Assembly (NCBI GenBank): GCA_910585745.1
Contig: CAJUFM010000005.1
Coordinates: forward strand, 1-64,000
DNA: 64,000 bases
DNA from: an uncultured Eubacterium sp.
GTDB lineage: Bacteria > Bacillota > Clostridia > Lachnospirales > Lachnospiraceae
Direction of reading: 5' to 3'
Position numbers and translations under genes: made by a program. Shown piece after piece: positions 1 through 8,695 of the stretch (position 1 is its first letter; every line of letters begins with the position of its first letter). The notes under the pieces are model-generated. The model worked only from the letters and a program-made list of their open reading frames with translations. It made no database searches and had not been told where the DNA came from.

Positions 1-498
1 GATCGGGCAACCGGTCCTTTTATTTTGGTAGGCACCTTGTTGTAGAGCGCTTACGCATAATGCCATTACTGAAATCCCGTAATAGTCAAGACCATTTACT
101 TTATATATATTATTTTCTTTTAACCAACGAAAAAAGGCGTGGGCAATATTACTATATTTTTCTATCCTTGTACATCTATCCATTCCAAATAACAATAAAT
201 AATATTGTAAGCGAAGGAATGCATCGAATATTGCTGCAAAAGAACTATCATTTAAGTCATATGCCTCTCTTGCCAGGTTAAGCATTTCTTCGTATAAACT
301 TCTTTTATCTGCTTGCACATCATATAAATAATGCATTATACAATAATTATATGATGTAATCCATTGAAGCTCTGGCTTTTTACATTTTATGGAGGCAGCT
401 TTATCTGCATAAAAAACAGCCTCTTCTCCCCTCCCATTCTGTTCAGCCTGAAGCATCATATCTATATAATCGTTGATTTTCTTCTCTTTATGACTCAT
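1..498 (-). CDS. Helical (TPR-like) hypothetical protein, 3' part off the left edge
   Basis: This frame is open from an ATG at 498 to base 1, so the 166 codons seen are only the N-terminal part and the stop lies outside the window. An AAAGGAA ribosome site sits about 10 bases before the ATG. The protein begins MSHKEKKIND and is rich in amphipathic helices with Ala, Tyr and Leu at spacings like tetratricopeptide-type repeats (for example EEAVFYADKAAS near residue 25 and LAREAYDLND near residue 75). It starts 18 bases after the stop of the DUF1292 gene and so looks like the fifth gene of the ABC-3C-like operon. I do not recognise a specific family. A scaffold or regulator role would be a guess. 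Confidence 0.7.
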   Translation of the reverse strand, partial: MSHKEKKINDYIDMMLQAEQNGRGEEAVFYADKAASIKCKKPELQWITSYNYCIMHYLYDVQADKRSLYEEMLNLAREAYDLNDSSFAAIFDAFLRLQYYLLLFGMDRCTRIEKYSNIAHAFFRWLKENNIYKVNGLDYYGISVMALCVSALQQGAYQNKRTGCPI

Positions 499-515
499 AA
501 CATATGATTCCTTTC

Positions 516-1037
516 TCAATCTACAAAATCAAAGAGTTCCTCATTTCGTTCCACAAATAGATTGAAAACAGCAGTAAACTCCTCTTCATTATCAAGACTA
601 AGGTACTCTTGCTCCAAACCATTGTTATGTACTTCGAAAATCATCACCTCTGTAGATTCATGATCATCAGGAATAAACACCACATATTCTTTACTATTGT
701 GTACAATAATATCTAATAGTTCCAAAGATATTTGATTTCCCTCTTCATCAGTCAATTCATATATATTATCTGGAAGTTCTGGACTTTCCAATTCTGGATT
801 TTCTTCATAAAACTTTTCAATTACTGCCCTTGCCATGGCTTCTGAGACCGGAACACTCTGTCCATTTAGAGCCCGGGCATCTACTACATTGATAGGATTC
901 TCCAGGTTCTCTGTCTTACATATTAAATATTCGTTATTACCATATAATGACTTTCCTATAATTCTTCCCGTAAGCCGCTCTCCATGTCCTGAAAAAATAG
1001 CGATGTAATCATCATCCGGCATATCATCTATCTTCAT
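516..1037 (-). CDS. Protein with novel N-terminal part and C-terminal DUF1292 domain
   Basis: The 173-residue product starts at ATG 1037 (MKIDDMPDDD), with GGAGG placed 7 bases before it. It overlaps the end of the upstream ATPase gene by 14 bases, so translation is probably coupled. A longer reading from 1067 lacks such a site. Residues about 97-173 match the pattern of DUF1292 (YrzB type): DEEGNQISLELLDII, then KEYVVFIP, then an acidic strand, ending in ELFDFVD. The first 95 residues are a separate acidic part that I do not recognise. DUF1292 proteins are usually small stand-alone proteins of unknown function in Clostridia and Bacilli. Finding the domain fused and translated with an ABC-3C ATPase suggests an accessory or regulatory part of that system, which is inference. 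Confidence 0.75.
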   Translation of the reverse strand: MKIDDMPDDDYIAIFSGHGERLTGRIIGKSLYGNNEYLICKTENLENPINVVDARALNGQSVPVSEAMARAVIEKFYEENPELESPELPDNIYELTDEEGNQISLELLDIIVHNSKEYVVFIPDDHESTEVMIFEVHNNGLEQEYLSLDNEEEFTAVFNLFVERNEELFDFVD

Positions 1038-3201
1038 TCGGTACCTCCACAATTTGAATTTCTGCACCTATTGGAATCTCCCCTTCAATTACGACATCGT
1101 AACATTCCAAATCTTTATTGTATACAAATGAGAAACTAGTACTAACATCATCTACTATATAAATTAACTGCAAGTTAGATACATCAAACTCAGTTCCATC
1201 CAAACGAATTAATAAACCATATGAAGTTTTTTCAATATAGCTATACTGAGAAACCTCATTTCTCATAATCTGACTATCATTAGATACCTGATGCCCTCTG
1301 CCAGGAACAGTCTGCATAGTTGAGTAAAAATTCCACAGATTATTTGTCTGTTCCTGCCTTTCCCCTATCACACCTTTCAGACCATTTATAGTATTTATCA
1401 ATTTATACTTTATCTCTGTCACGGTTTTATCAAGCTTCCTTTTTAAGATTGATTCTGGACAATAAAATGGATTAAATCCCGTCTTTGACTCTCCCGATAG
1501 ATTTTCAAAATGATTTGGAACTAATGCCAGCGTTTCATATTCTTTATCATCAAACATAAATATTTGAAGATTTTCTTCTCCAATATCTTTTATAGCCGTA
1601 TTAATTATCTGTCCAACAGCACGAACATTTTTAGTATCAAAAGATTTGGAAATATGATCAATAACCAAAATAGGAATGATCGGATAATTATTTTCCTTTA
1701 GTAAAATTTTTAAAAACCCTATGTATCCACATAATTTTATTAAGGCACGTCTCGCATAACTGCCAATATACAGGTACATATCTTCCTTTTTTCTTGACGC
1801 ATCATTGTATACTTTCACTGATTTTCCTATAGGCTGTAGAGCATTTCCGCGTTTTAAGTATTTAATTTGAAAACCCTCCTGAAATGTATCCTCATTTATT
1901 ATGGAAGAAACATCACCAGCCGATTTGTATAATTTCGTAATGTATTTTGAAAACTCATTTATTTTAGTTTCATCATCAGAATTTTGAAAAACTTTTATTT
2001 GTTCTTTTATCTCCCAAATTCTACTTTGTGTTCTCTTTATCTCTTCACTATGATCATATGTATCGACAGATAGATATTCTTCAATAAGGGTGAGCGCTTT
2101 GGCTTTTTCCTCTATTGTATAACACTGAAAAGCGGAATCGTTTCTTCTGATTTCTAATTTTAAGGCTTGTCTTTGTTTTTTTAATTCTTTGATTGTCTTA
2201 TCGCCAATCGTATATTGACCAAAAGATATGGTATCATCCAATCCATCCATCAATTCCTTAACTGGTTCTATTAAATATCCAAATTCAGCATTCTCTTTCA
2301 GCATATTATCTAAGTTTTCTAATAATATTCTTCGATTTTTGCTATTTTTTTCAAATTGCTTTACATCATCAATTGTATTTTCATAAATTTTAATCTGATC
2401 CGAAATATTACTGTACATAATCTCTAAATCAGCTATATTTCTTCTCTTTTTTTTCTGTACAGGTGCCTGCATATTTTTAAGTGAATCTAACGCTTTATAT
2501 ATATCTTCTGCATTATTTCCAGTATACCATGTATCGCCCCCTAACTTTTGCATATTTTGATTTATCTGATCACAAATGAAATTATGCCATGAACAATTAT
2601 CTTCCATTTCCCTTAATTTTTCCTGCAATCTTTCCAATTCCTGCTGCAACGTGTATATTTTTTCAAGATTATTGTTAAATATAAAATTTAATATTGGTGC
2701 TAACTTAATCGAATATTTAATATCACTGCACTTGTCCAGAAAATCATGAATTATTCCCTGATGCTGTTCTCCCAAAAAATTAAACATAGTAAATGTTCTA
2801 AAGGTCAGTTCCTCTTCTGTAAATTTACGAATACTTCTTAAAAATACTTCGTTTGTTGCAAAGATAGCATTCAAGCGTTCTCTGTATTCTCTCTTGTCAA
2901 TAATTTCACTTTCTTTCTCATCAGCATACGACAGTAAATTTTTAGAAGGGTCACTAAAACGCGTCATTTTATATTTTACATTTTCCACCTGAACTTCCAT
3001 TGAAGCCTTTTTCAGACTGTCCTTAAACCATTGCTTTTTTCTTATATCTTCCGATGAGCCAAACATATAATCTATAAAATTATAAAATTCTGTTTTTCCA
3101 GTGCTGTTTTTGCCCTTAAAATAATTTATACCCTGACTGAAATTATATGTATATATTTCATCTGCATAATTATATAATTCCAATTTATTAATCTTAAACA
3201 C
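1024..3201 (-). CDS. ABC-3C / Lamassu-like ATPase (DUF3732-like, SMC/RecN fold)
   Basis: The 725-residue protein has a Walker A motif GKNSTGKT at residues 30-37, followed by an FIDYMFGSS stretch typical of DUF3732-type ATPases. Residues about 180-420 are charged, heptad-like and probably coiled coil. Near residue 487 an IGSYARRAL stretch stands where the ABC signature belongs, and near 511 ILVIDHISKSF is the Walker B. The usual catalytic Glu after the Walker B Asp is His here. About 170 residues follow the ATPase core, with a beta-rich end. The start is GTG at 3201 with AAGGAGG 9 bases upstream, overlapping the middle-component gene by 8 bases. In ABC-3C and Lamassu systems this subunit is thought to sense foreign nucleic acid and gate the effector. 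Family assignment is from motifs only. Confidence 0.8.
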   Translation of the reverse strand: MFKINKLELYNYADEIYTYNFSQGINYFKGKNSTGKTEFYNFIDYMFGSSEDIRKKQWFKDSLKKASMEVQVENVKYKMTRFSDPSKNLLSYADEKESEIIDKREYRERLNAIFATNEVFLRSIRKFTEEELTFRTFTMFNFLGEQHQGIIHDFLDKCSDIKYSIKLAPILNFIFNNNLEKIYTLQQELERLQEKLREMEDNCSWHNFICDQINQNMQKLGGDTWYTGNNAEDIYKALDSLKNMQAPVQKKKRRNIADLEIMYSNISDQIKIYENTIDDVKQFEKNSKNRRILLENLDNMLKENAEFGYLIEPVKELMDGLDDTISFGQYTIGDKTIKELKKQRQALKLEIRRNDSAFQCYTIEEKAKALTLIEEYLSVDTYDHSEEIKRTQSRIWEIKEQIKVFQNSDDETKINEFSKYITKLYKSAGDVSSIINEDTFQEGFQIKYLKRGNALQPIGKSVKVYNDASRKKEDMYLYIGSYARRALIKLCGYIGFLKILLKENNYPIIPILVIDHISKSFDTKNVRAVGQIINTAIKDIGEENLQIFMFDDKEYETLALVPNHFENLSGESKTGFNPFYCPESILKRKLDKTVTEIKYKLINTINGLKGVIGERQEQTNNLWNFYSTMQTVPGRGHQVSNDSQIMRNEVSQYSYIEKTSYGLLIRLDGTEFDVSNLQLIYIVDDVSTSFSFVYNKDLECYDVVIEGEIPIGAEIQIVEVPNEDR

Positions 3202-3631
3202 TATTCATAACCTCCTTCATAAATTGCCTATCTGCCATCGTCTTACTCGCCTCAATTGCCTTTTGGATGAATGGAGATTCTTCATATATATAACTCTTGG
3301 CCTCTCTGCCTTTTAACAGACGAATCATAGATTTGATCACCGTTACATTTCCATTTAATTTTAACAAATGTATGGATTTTAATATAAATTTTACATTTTC
3401 ACAATAATCCTCATACTCACCAGACAAAAGCGAAATTGCTTTGTAAACTATATCCTGTTTATTTTTGGCTGTATATATACCCCGCGGCATAAATACTTCT
3501 TTTTTGATTAAATAAGAAAAAAGCATTATCTTACATAATGAAAGGTCTTTATGCCTTTCTAAAATACTTAATATAATATCTATATACATACTAATTTGAA
3601 TGGCTTCCGCCTCTAATTTAAGCTTTTGCAT
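3194..3631 (-). CDS. ABC-3C middle component-like protein (LmuC position)
   Basis: This 145-residue, mostly helical protein starts at ATG 3631, overlaps the end of the nuclease effector gene by 14 bases and overlaps the ATPase start by 8 bases. It holds a region like the winged-helix middle components of ABC-3C systems: LSLCKIMLFSYLIKK near residue 30-44 and a basic, helical C-terminal part. Size, gene order (effector, middle component, ATPase) and the double overlap are the main evidence. In the family this small protein bridges the ATPase and the effector. No catalytic motif is seen. The exact family (one of several middle-component families) cannot be fixed by eye. Confidence 0.65.
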   Translation of the reverse strand: MQKLKLEAEAIQISMYIDIILSILERHKDLSLCKIMLFSYLIKKEVFMPRGIYTAKNKQDIVYKAISLLSGEYEDYCENVKFILKSIHLLKLNGNVTVIKSMIRLLKGREAKSYIYEESPFIQKAIEASKTMADRQFMKEVMNSV

Positions 3632-4775
3632 TATCCTTATCCTCCCATGAAATTTGACGCTCTAATTCTCCCTCCCGCGTTAGGTATATGCTCGATCCAT
3701 TTTTAATCTGCTCACAGTCAGCATACGAATTGGATTGTTCCTGGGTCCCAAAAAATCTGTTAAACGGAGTATCTTTCCCTTCATATTGAAGTTTACACTT
3801 TACTTTCTCATAATTTTCATAAGTCGTCTCCTCAATATTATTAATCTTTGTAAGTTTGTTTAATTCTTTATAACCATATGATATATATTGATAATAACTT
3901 CTATGCAATAATTGTGTTTTTATTAAATTACTTGATATGCCACAGGCTAATAATTGTTTATATTCTCGTGATTTTGCAACTTGCAGATCATCCAGATCAA
4001 TATTATTCACTTTCTTAAAATCAGAATAGGCAGGCAGGAAAAATTCATCTGTGATTCTATTACATATTTCTTCAGCTTGCGCAATCATCCTGTTATAACA
4101 AATCTGATAGGTTTTCTTTGCATTGATATGATTAATTACTTCTACGGTAATGTAAGTCAATAATTCTTTAATTCGGTTGTAATATGTAACCGGATTTACA
4201 CCTGCCTTTTTAAATAACACCTCGCATTTTTCTTCTATTCGTTTATCAACATCATTCTCTGAAATAAATCTATATTTTCGATGAATAGAATTATATATCT
4301 TTACAAAGCCATCCGCATCGTTTATATACTTATTTTTGACTTTTGATATGGTTGCTTTTTCTTTTGTTGTACTCAATACTTTTGAATATAAATCCTCTGC
4401 TGAAATGTCAAAAAGAATATCGCTATTCCCATACTCTCCACTCGTATAAAGGACATATTCCATTACGTTTTTTCCCGATGATTCCAACAAGATCCAGTTT
4501 AACAAAACCTGCCTGGCAATACTTCTATCTATTTTTCTTCGCTTTACTTGAATTGCTTTTATTCCACTCGATGATCGAATACAGCTCTTAAATTGATCCT
4601 CGTTTGAGTCAATAGTATTCGATGTCAGATCATTTACTACCACATCCTCTAAGGTTTCAAACTCTGTTTGCATCTCTTTTTCCATCGTCAACATATATAA
4701 TACAAACACCCTTATTTGATAAGCAAAACCACTTAAACTATTTATTCCACCTGTATCAGTTTGATAATCATCCAT
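3618..4775 (-). CDS. Cap4/DUF4297-like nuclease effector with ABC-3C C-terminal region
   Basis: The 385-residue product is started at ATG 4775, which has a GGGGGG ribosome site 8 bases upstream. The N-terminal 85 residues fit the dsDNA nuclease (DUF4297, Cap4-type PD-(D/E)XK) pattern: SGFAYQIRV at 15-23, an acidic strand with FETLEDVVV at 39-47, and a core strand KAIQVKRR at 73-80 in which Gln-x-Lys supplies the catalytic lysine. The remaining 300 residues are helical and unlike the nuclease part, as expected for the C-terminal domain that docks to the middle component and ATPase. It is the first gene of the operon. By analogy with Lamassu LmuA it would cut DNA once the ATPase senses invasion. 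No promoter is obvious in the 75 bases before it. Confidence 0.72.
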   Translation of the reverse strand: MDDYQTDTGGINSLSGFAYQIRVFVLYMLTMEKEMQTEFETLEDVVVNDLTSNTIDSNEDQFKSCIRSSSGIKAIQVKRRKIDRSIARQVLLNWILLESSGKNVMEYVLYTSGEYGNSDILFDISAEDLYSKVLSTTKEKATISKVKNKYINDADGFVKIYNSIHRKYRFISENDVDKRIEEKCEVLFKKAGVNPVTYYNRIKELLTYITVEVINHINAKKTYQICYNRMIAQAEEICNRITDEFFLPAYSDFKKVNNIDLDDLQVAKSREYKQLLACGISSNLIKTQLLHRSYYQYISYGYKELNKLTKINNIEETTYENYEKVKCKLQYEGKDTPFNRFFGTQEQSNSYADCEQIKNGSSIYLTREGELERQISWEDKDNAKA

Positions 4776-4850
4776 GCTTGTCACCCCCCCTTCCCACAAA
4801 ACATTTTTAAGGTATTTAAATTTAGGAAAATAATGCTTTCTAAAAATTGT

Positions 4851-5150
4851 TTAGATCATTTTATAAATTTTATTTCCAATTTTAAATGGGGTAACAAAAA
4901 GGCCGATCATATAAGAGATAATCACTTTTACTAAAAAATAAATGATCCATCCAAATATCGGAAGCCACAAAAAATATACTGGTTGTATCCGATCAAGTGC
5001 TTTCCAACCAAAATATACACACATAAGCGCTATTACAGCCCCTAGTGTATCTGGTAACAATAACACTATAGACAAAGTAACTGCATAACATATTGCTATA
5101 ATTACCACTTGTCCTGCTGTAGTTTTAAAAAAATTAGTCTTGTGTTCCAT
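4851..5150 (-). CDS. Small integral membrane protein
   Basis: The 99-residue protein starts at ATG 5150, preceded by AAGGAGGA at a spacing of 8 bases. A longer in-frame reading from 5204 would overlap the upstream LRR gene and lacks such a site. Two or three hydrophobic segments are visible: QVVIIAICYAVTLSIVLLLP, LGAVIALMCVYFGW and FLWLPIFGWIIYFLVKVII. It follows the LRR gene by 20 bases and may be co-transcribed with it. I do not recognise a family. Confidence 0.65.
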   Translation of the reverse strand: MEHKTNFFKTTAGQVVIIAICYAVTLSIVLLLPDTLGAVIALMCVYFGWKALDRIQPVYFLWLPIFGWIIYFLVKVIISYMIGLFVTPFKIGNKIYKMI

Positions 5151-5170
5151 AATTAAAATCCTCCTTATAA

Positions 5171-6319
5171 TTAGTTCACCTGTATCTTCTTTTTCCCCAT
5201 CCAAGAATCCCTTTCAAATTCCCGCTCTTCCCTTGTCTTAAATTCAAAGTAGTATACTTTTCCCCTTTGCATATTCGTTATTTCAGCTACTGTTTTCTTA
5301 TTCCTGACATCCAGGAGATATTCACTATACGCAGGTGACATATCTTCAAATTCGGAATACTGCACCTCATACATTACGATGGGAATTCGGTTTTTACTGC
5401 CATCCAGGGTGATCTGAACCGTTCCCTCCTTATTGTTCTGCAGCTCAAATTTAAACCAACAGGGAGATAGTTTGATTTCTTTTAACTTAATTCTTTCATC
5501 CTCTCCATCTGTGTATTCAAAACTATTATAGTCTATATAAAACAACGGATATCTGGATGACTCAAAAGTAGTTTTATGTCGCTCTTCACTGTACCATCCA
5601 AAAAATTCATAGTCCTTTCTCTTCACCGTATCTGGAAGCTTCAGTTTTGTACCATACTCATAATATTGGGGTAGTTTCCCTGGGGTTTTTCCCCCTGCCA
5701 TGTCATAAGTGATAGGTATTTTCTTTCCCCTGGCTCTAGCTGTTTTCTTTTTCGGCAGAACTCTGGTCTTTTTCCCGTTCACTCTCCAGATACGCCACCC
5801 TTCACAGTTGTCAAGATGGCAGGTCACTTTGGAGCGGTTTATGATCGTACTAAGGCTGGGGCAGTCCTGCGCAATACCCTTTTTCCATGATTTCAGAGAG
5901 GCTGGGAGAACCAGCTTTTTTAGAGAATCACAGTCATTAAATGCGCCTTTTCCGATAGTTGTTACCGAATCCGGAATCTCAATCGTTTTTAAGGATTTCA
6001 TATAACAAAACGCATTCTCTCCAATCTTTTTCAAAGAAGATGGGAGAATAACCTTCTTTGCATTCCAATAATGTGAAATACCTTCTTTTTTTATTGCGGT
6101 GATTCCCTGACCAATAATAATCACTTTAACGCTTTCTTTTTGCTCATAATTAATTAAGTGATCAATACTTTTTAATTCCCCTTTCCCATAAAAGGAAAGC
6201 ACTCCATCCTCTGATAAATTATACTGGATATGTCCTTTTGCACTAGCAGTTTGTTTTATGGTTAGTGTAAAGCAGACCCCAAACAACAAACATAAAAATG
6301 TGAATATGCTTTTTTTCAT
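5171..6319 (-). CDS. Secreted BspA-type leucine-rich repeat protein with Flg_new (InlB B-like) repeat
   Basis: The protein starts at ATG 6319 (MKKSIFTFLC) with GGAG 6 bases upstream and carries a signal peptide ending near ASAKG. Residues about 35-165 hold BspA-type LRR_5 repeats (KKVILPSSLKKIGENAF, then KTIEIPDSVTTIGKGAF). Residues about 200-250 look like a Listeria-Bacteroides (Flg_new) repeat with YEFFGWYSEE, and the end resembles a fibronectin-type strand region (VYYFEFKTREE). Such proteins are exported and often act in adhesion or binding. No sortase LPxTG signal is seen, so the protein is probably secreted or loosely attached. Confidence 0.75.
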   Translation of the reverse strand: MKKSIFTFLCLLFGVCFTLTIKQTASAKGHIQYNLSEDGVLSFYGKGELKSIDHLINYEQKESVKVIIIGQGITAIKKEGISHYWNAKKVILPSSLKKIGENAFCYMKSLKTIEIPDSVTTIGKGAFNDCDSLKKLVLPASLKSWKKGIAQDCPSLSTIINRSKVTCHLDNCEGWRIWRVNGKKTRVLPKKKTARARGKKIPITYDMAGGKTPGKLPQYYEYGTKLKLPDTVKRKDYEFFGWYSEERHKTTFESSRYPLFYIDYNSFEYTDGEDERIKLKEIKLSPCWFKFELQNNKEGTVQITLDGSKNRIPIVMYEVQYSEFEDMSPAYSEYLLDVRNKKTVAEITNMQRGKVYYFEFKTREEREFERDSWMGKKKIQVN

Positions 6320-6339
6320 AAATAACTCCATCCCACAGC

Positions 6340-6412
6340 GTATGAAACAAGACGAAGAGAAAAAGCTGCTGAAGCAGACAGCAAAAACGTATTTCTCTTC
6401 CCTCGTTCATAC
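6340..6412. terminator. Imperfect inverted repeat between two secreted-protein genes, possible terminator
   Basis: Arms GTATGAA (6340-6346) and TTCATAC (6406-6412), then CGAAGAGAAA (6353-6362) and TTTCTCTTC (6392-6400), pair with bulges around a smaller CTGCT/AGCAG hairpin near 6366-6377. It lies downstream of the minus-strand gene ending at 6453. The stem is imperfect and only short T runs are present, so a terminator function is tentative. Confidence 0.35.
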
Positions 6413-6452
6413 CGTCTTTTATTACGTGTTTTTCTGTTCCAAATTTATATTC

Positions 6453-8486
6453 TTATTTCTCTATTAGCGGCCTCTGAATCGAGTTTAATGGAACATAGGC
6501 AATATATTGCTTCACTTCAGATTCATTTTTTGCCACAACACCAAAATCCAGATTATTTCCCACCACATGGCATCCCTCTAACTCAAATTTTGGATTAACT
6601 GAGTTATTCTGTCCCAAAAGAGCCGGCAGGGAAACAAATTCCTGAAAAGCATTGTATTGAATGCCTTTTCCCTTCCGGCGGACATCCATCCTGGTGATAG
6701 TCAAGGGACTATTCGATTTTTCACTTCCACTGCTTATATAAATCTTCCATCCGCCTCCATTTTTCTCTATATCCAGTGACTGAAATGACTCATTGGGATG
6801 TAACAAACGTTTTGATATATCATCCTGGTAGTAATGTTTTTGAATTGAGCCAATACAGGCTTTTTTCAACTCTTTTTTCAGTTTTCCGCCAAAGGACAAT
6901 GTCTTTTCAAATCTTCCGCCTATGATTTTTCTGATCTTCTTCATATCATAGAGACTAAGTTCCATGCGTTTTCCCTTTTTTTCTGTCAGTTGCTTCCACA
7001 TCACCAGCGTCGAACCATCTGCCGTAAGTGCCCCTGCCACCCTGGTTACTGATTTGCCATTGTTTCTGCCACTTTTATTCGCATAAGCTAATTTGGACAT
7101 CTGAAGATATGTCTTACTATTTTTTTTATACTCAAACTTTTTTTTACTAAAACTTTTTTCAAGTATTTTCTTTTCTATAATAACTAAATCTCTCCCTAAC
7201 CCCTTTCCTTCACGAACATTCCCCGACAGCAGATAGTATTCTTTCCCTTTTACAAAAAATTGTTCAAAGGTATCACCATGGGCAAAACCAATCATATCTG
7301 TCTTTTTTACAAAGGAACTATACCCCTTTTCTGCCAATTTACCCTTCATTAATACCACATCGTCACCATTGCGCTGCATTGTATAAATTCCATTTGATAA
7401 TGGAAGATAATTCTGAACAGCTTTATTTCCTTCAGTACCATTAAACATCAATTCATGTTTTATAGTAGCTGATATTGGTGTCGGTGTTGGTGCTGCTGTC
7501 GTCGCTGGTGTTGGCTGCGGTGTTATTTCTGGAGCTGATTGCGAAGCTCTGCTTTTAGCAGATGACTTTTTCTTTGGCATGATACTGTTCAAATAAGCAT
7601 AATATTCTTCAAGGGAATCAAAGAAGTCCGCATCGTATACAAATTCATCATCCTCATATTCTGGTTCATCTTCCAGGTCTTCTTCCATATAATCTTCTGA
7701 AATCATTCCCATTTCAAACAATTCATGATTCGTAATCTCAACTTTATCCTGACATTTTGCGATAAATCCAAATTCCACACTCTGCCCGGCTTCGATATTT
7801 TGGTTATACACGGCATTTTCAAGATCATAATAATATGTATCCTGCTCGTCGACTTCCTCAAAACTTTCGGTAATGGCAGCATTCCAGATACTTTCGATCT
7901 GGAAATTGCCATCCAGCATAAGGCTCCAATCCTCAATCCGCTTGTCGCTCGTATTCGTGATCGTGATCTTTCCGTTAACTTTGTCATCCCAGTTGCTGTA
8001 TTCCGTGTATTCTAATTTATAATTTTCCTCTTCTGCACTTACACATATTCTGTTTACGGTACAGTACTCCGGCAGTTTTATTTTTGCATCGTTTTGAACC
8101 ATCATCCCAAATGATACGCTGCCTTTTACATCTATATCCTGGTTCCAGTCCGCATTGTGTATTACATACTCATTATCCTGTTCTGAGATCACCTTGGCGT
8201 TCCAGATATTTTTGATCTCAAAATCAGCAGGAATCTTTATTTCCCAATCCTCAATCTTCTCATCCAGGATATTGGTAAGCTTTACTTCGACATTACTATG
8301 ACCATCCCATGTGCCAGTGACATCATACGTCAGCTTTACATCATATTCCTCTGACATATCAGAGTCAGTGTTCTCCCCTATCCTCTGCTCTGCTTTTACA
8401 TCTTTTACGCCGGCTGCTACTATACTGCTAAACAGCAGACAAACAATCAACATAGAAGTGACTAACCTTTTCCATTGGTTTCTCAT
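6453..8486 (-). CDS. Secreted protein with two CBM2-like cellulose-binding domains
   Basis: The 677-residue protein has AAGGAG 7 bases before ATG 8486 and a signal peptide (basic MRNQWKR, then SMLIVCLLFSSIVAAG). Two tandem beta domains at about residues 45-145 and 155-260 match the CBM2 pattern: Asn-Thr contexts, DWEIKIP or DWSLMLD, IWNA, then a NADWNQDI or NAVYNQNI stretch and a V-x-FG strand. A Pro/Thr-rich linker follows at about 310-340. The C-terminal 330 residues are a unique region that reads like a sequence of stored readings (LMFNGTEG, HGDTFEQFF) with no catalytic motif I recognise. A role in binding polysaccharide or cell wall is likely for the N-terminal half; the C-terminal function is unknown. 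Confidence 0.65.
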   Translation of the reverse strand: MRNQWKRLVTSMLIVCLLFSSIVAAGVKDVKAEQRIGENTDSDMSEEYDVKLTYDVTGTWDGHSNVEVKLTNILDEKIEDWEIKIPADFEIKNIWNAKVISEQDNEYVIHNADWNQDIDVKGSVSFGMMVQNDAKIKLPEYCTVNRICVSAEEENYKLEYTEYSNWDDKVNGKITITNTSDKRIEDWSLMLDGNFQIESIWNAAITESFEEVDEQDTYYYDLENAVYNQNIEAGQSVEFGFIAKCQDKVEITNHELFEMGMISEDYMEEDLEDEPEYEDDEFVYDADFFDSLEEYYAYLNSIMPKKKSSAKSRASQSAPEITPQPTPATTAAPTPTPISATIKHELMFNGTEGNKAVQNYLPLSNGIYTMQRNGDDVVLMKGKLAEKGYSSFVKKTDMIGFAHGDTFEQFFVKGKEYYLLSGNVREGKGLGRDLVIIEKKILEKSFSKKKFEYKKNSKTYLQMSKLAYANKSGRNNGKSVTRVAGALTADGSTLVMWKQLTEKKGKRMELSLYDMKKIRKIIGGRFEKTLSFGGKLKKELKKACIGSIQKHYYQDDISKRLLHPNESFQSLDIEKNGGGWKIYISSGSEKSNSPLTITRMDVRRKGKGIQYNAFQEFVSLPALLGQNNSVNPKFELEGCHVVGNNLDFGVVAKNESEVKQYIAYVPLNSIQRPLIEK

Positions 8487-8627
8487 AATTTTTCTCCTTT
8501 TTATTTTCTAGTTCTAAAAAATACCAATATAGTTGCTTTAGGCAGTGTAACATATTCTTACAAATTTTAAAACACGCAAAAGGTAAGGTTCATAGGAACT
8601 ATTGGTATAGTATTCTTTCAACCAATG

Positions 8628-8676
8628 AAAAAATCCCCCAATTCCGTCACCTTCCAGCGACCAAACCGGGGGAATA
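8628..8676 (-). terminator. Rho-independent terminator after rpoC
   Basis: On the minus strand CCCCC (from 8672-8668) pairs with GGGGG (8639-8635) within a longer A/T-flanked stem and is followed by a run of six T. It lies 20 bases past the rpoC stop, so it should end the rpoBC transcript. Confidence 0.7.
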
Positions 8677-8695
8677 TTTTTATATTTTCTTAGTT

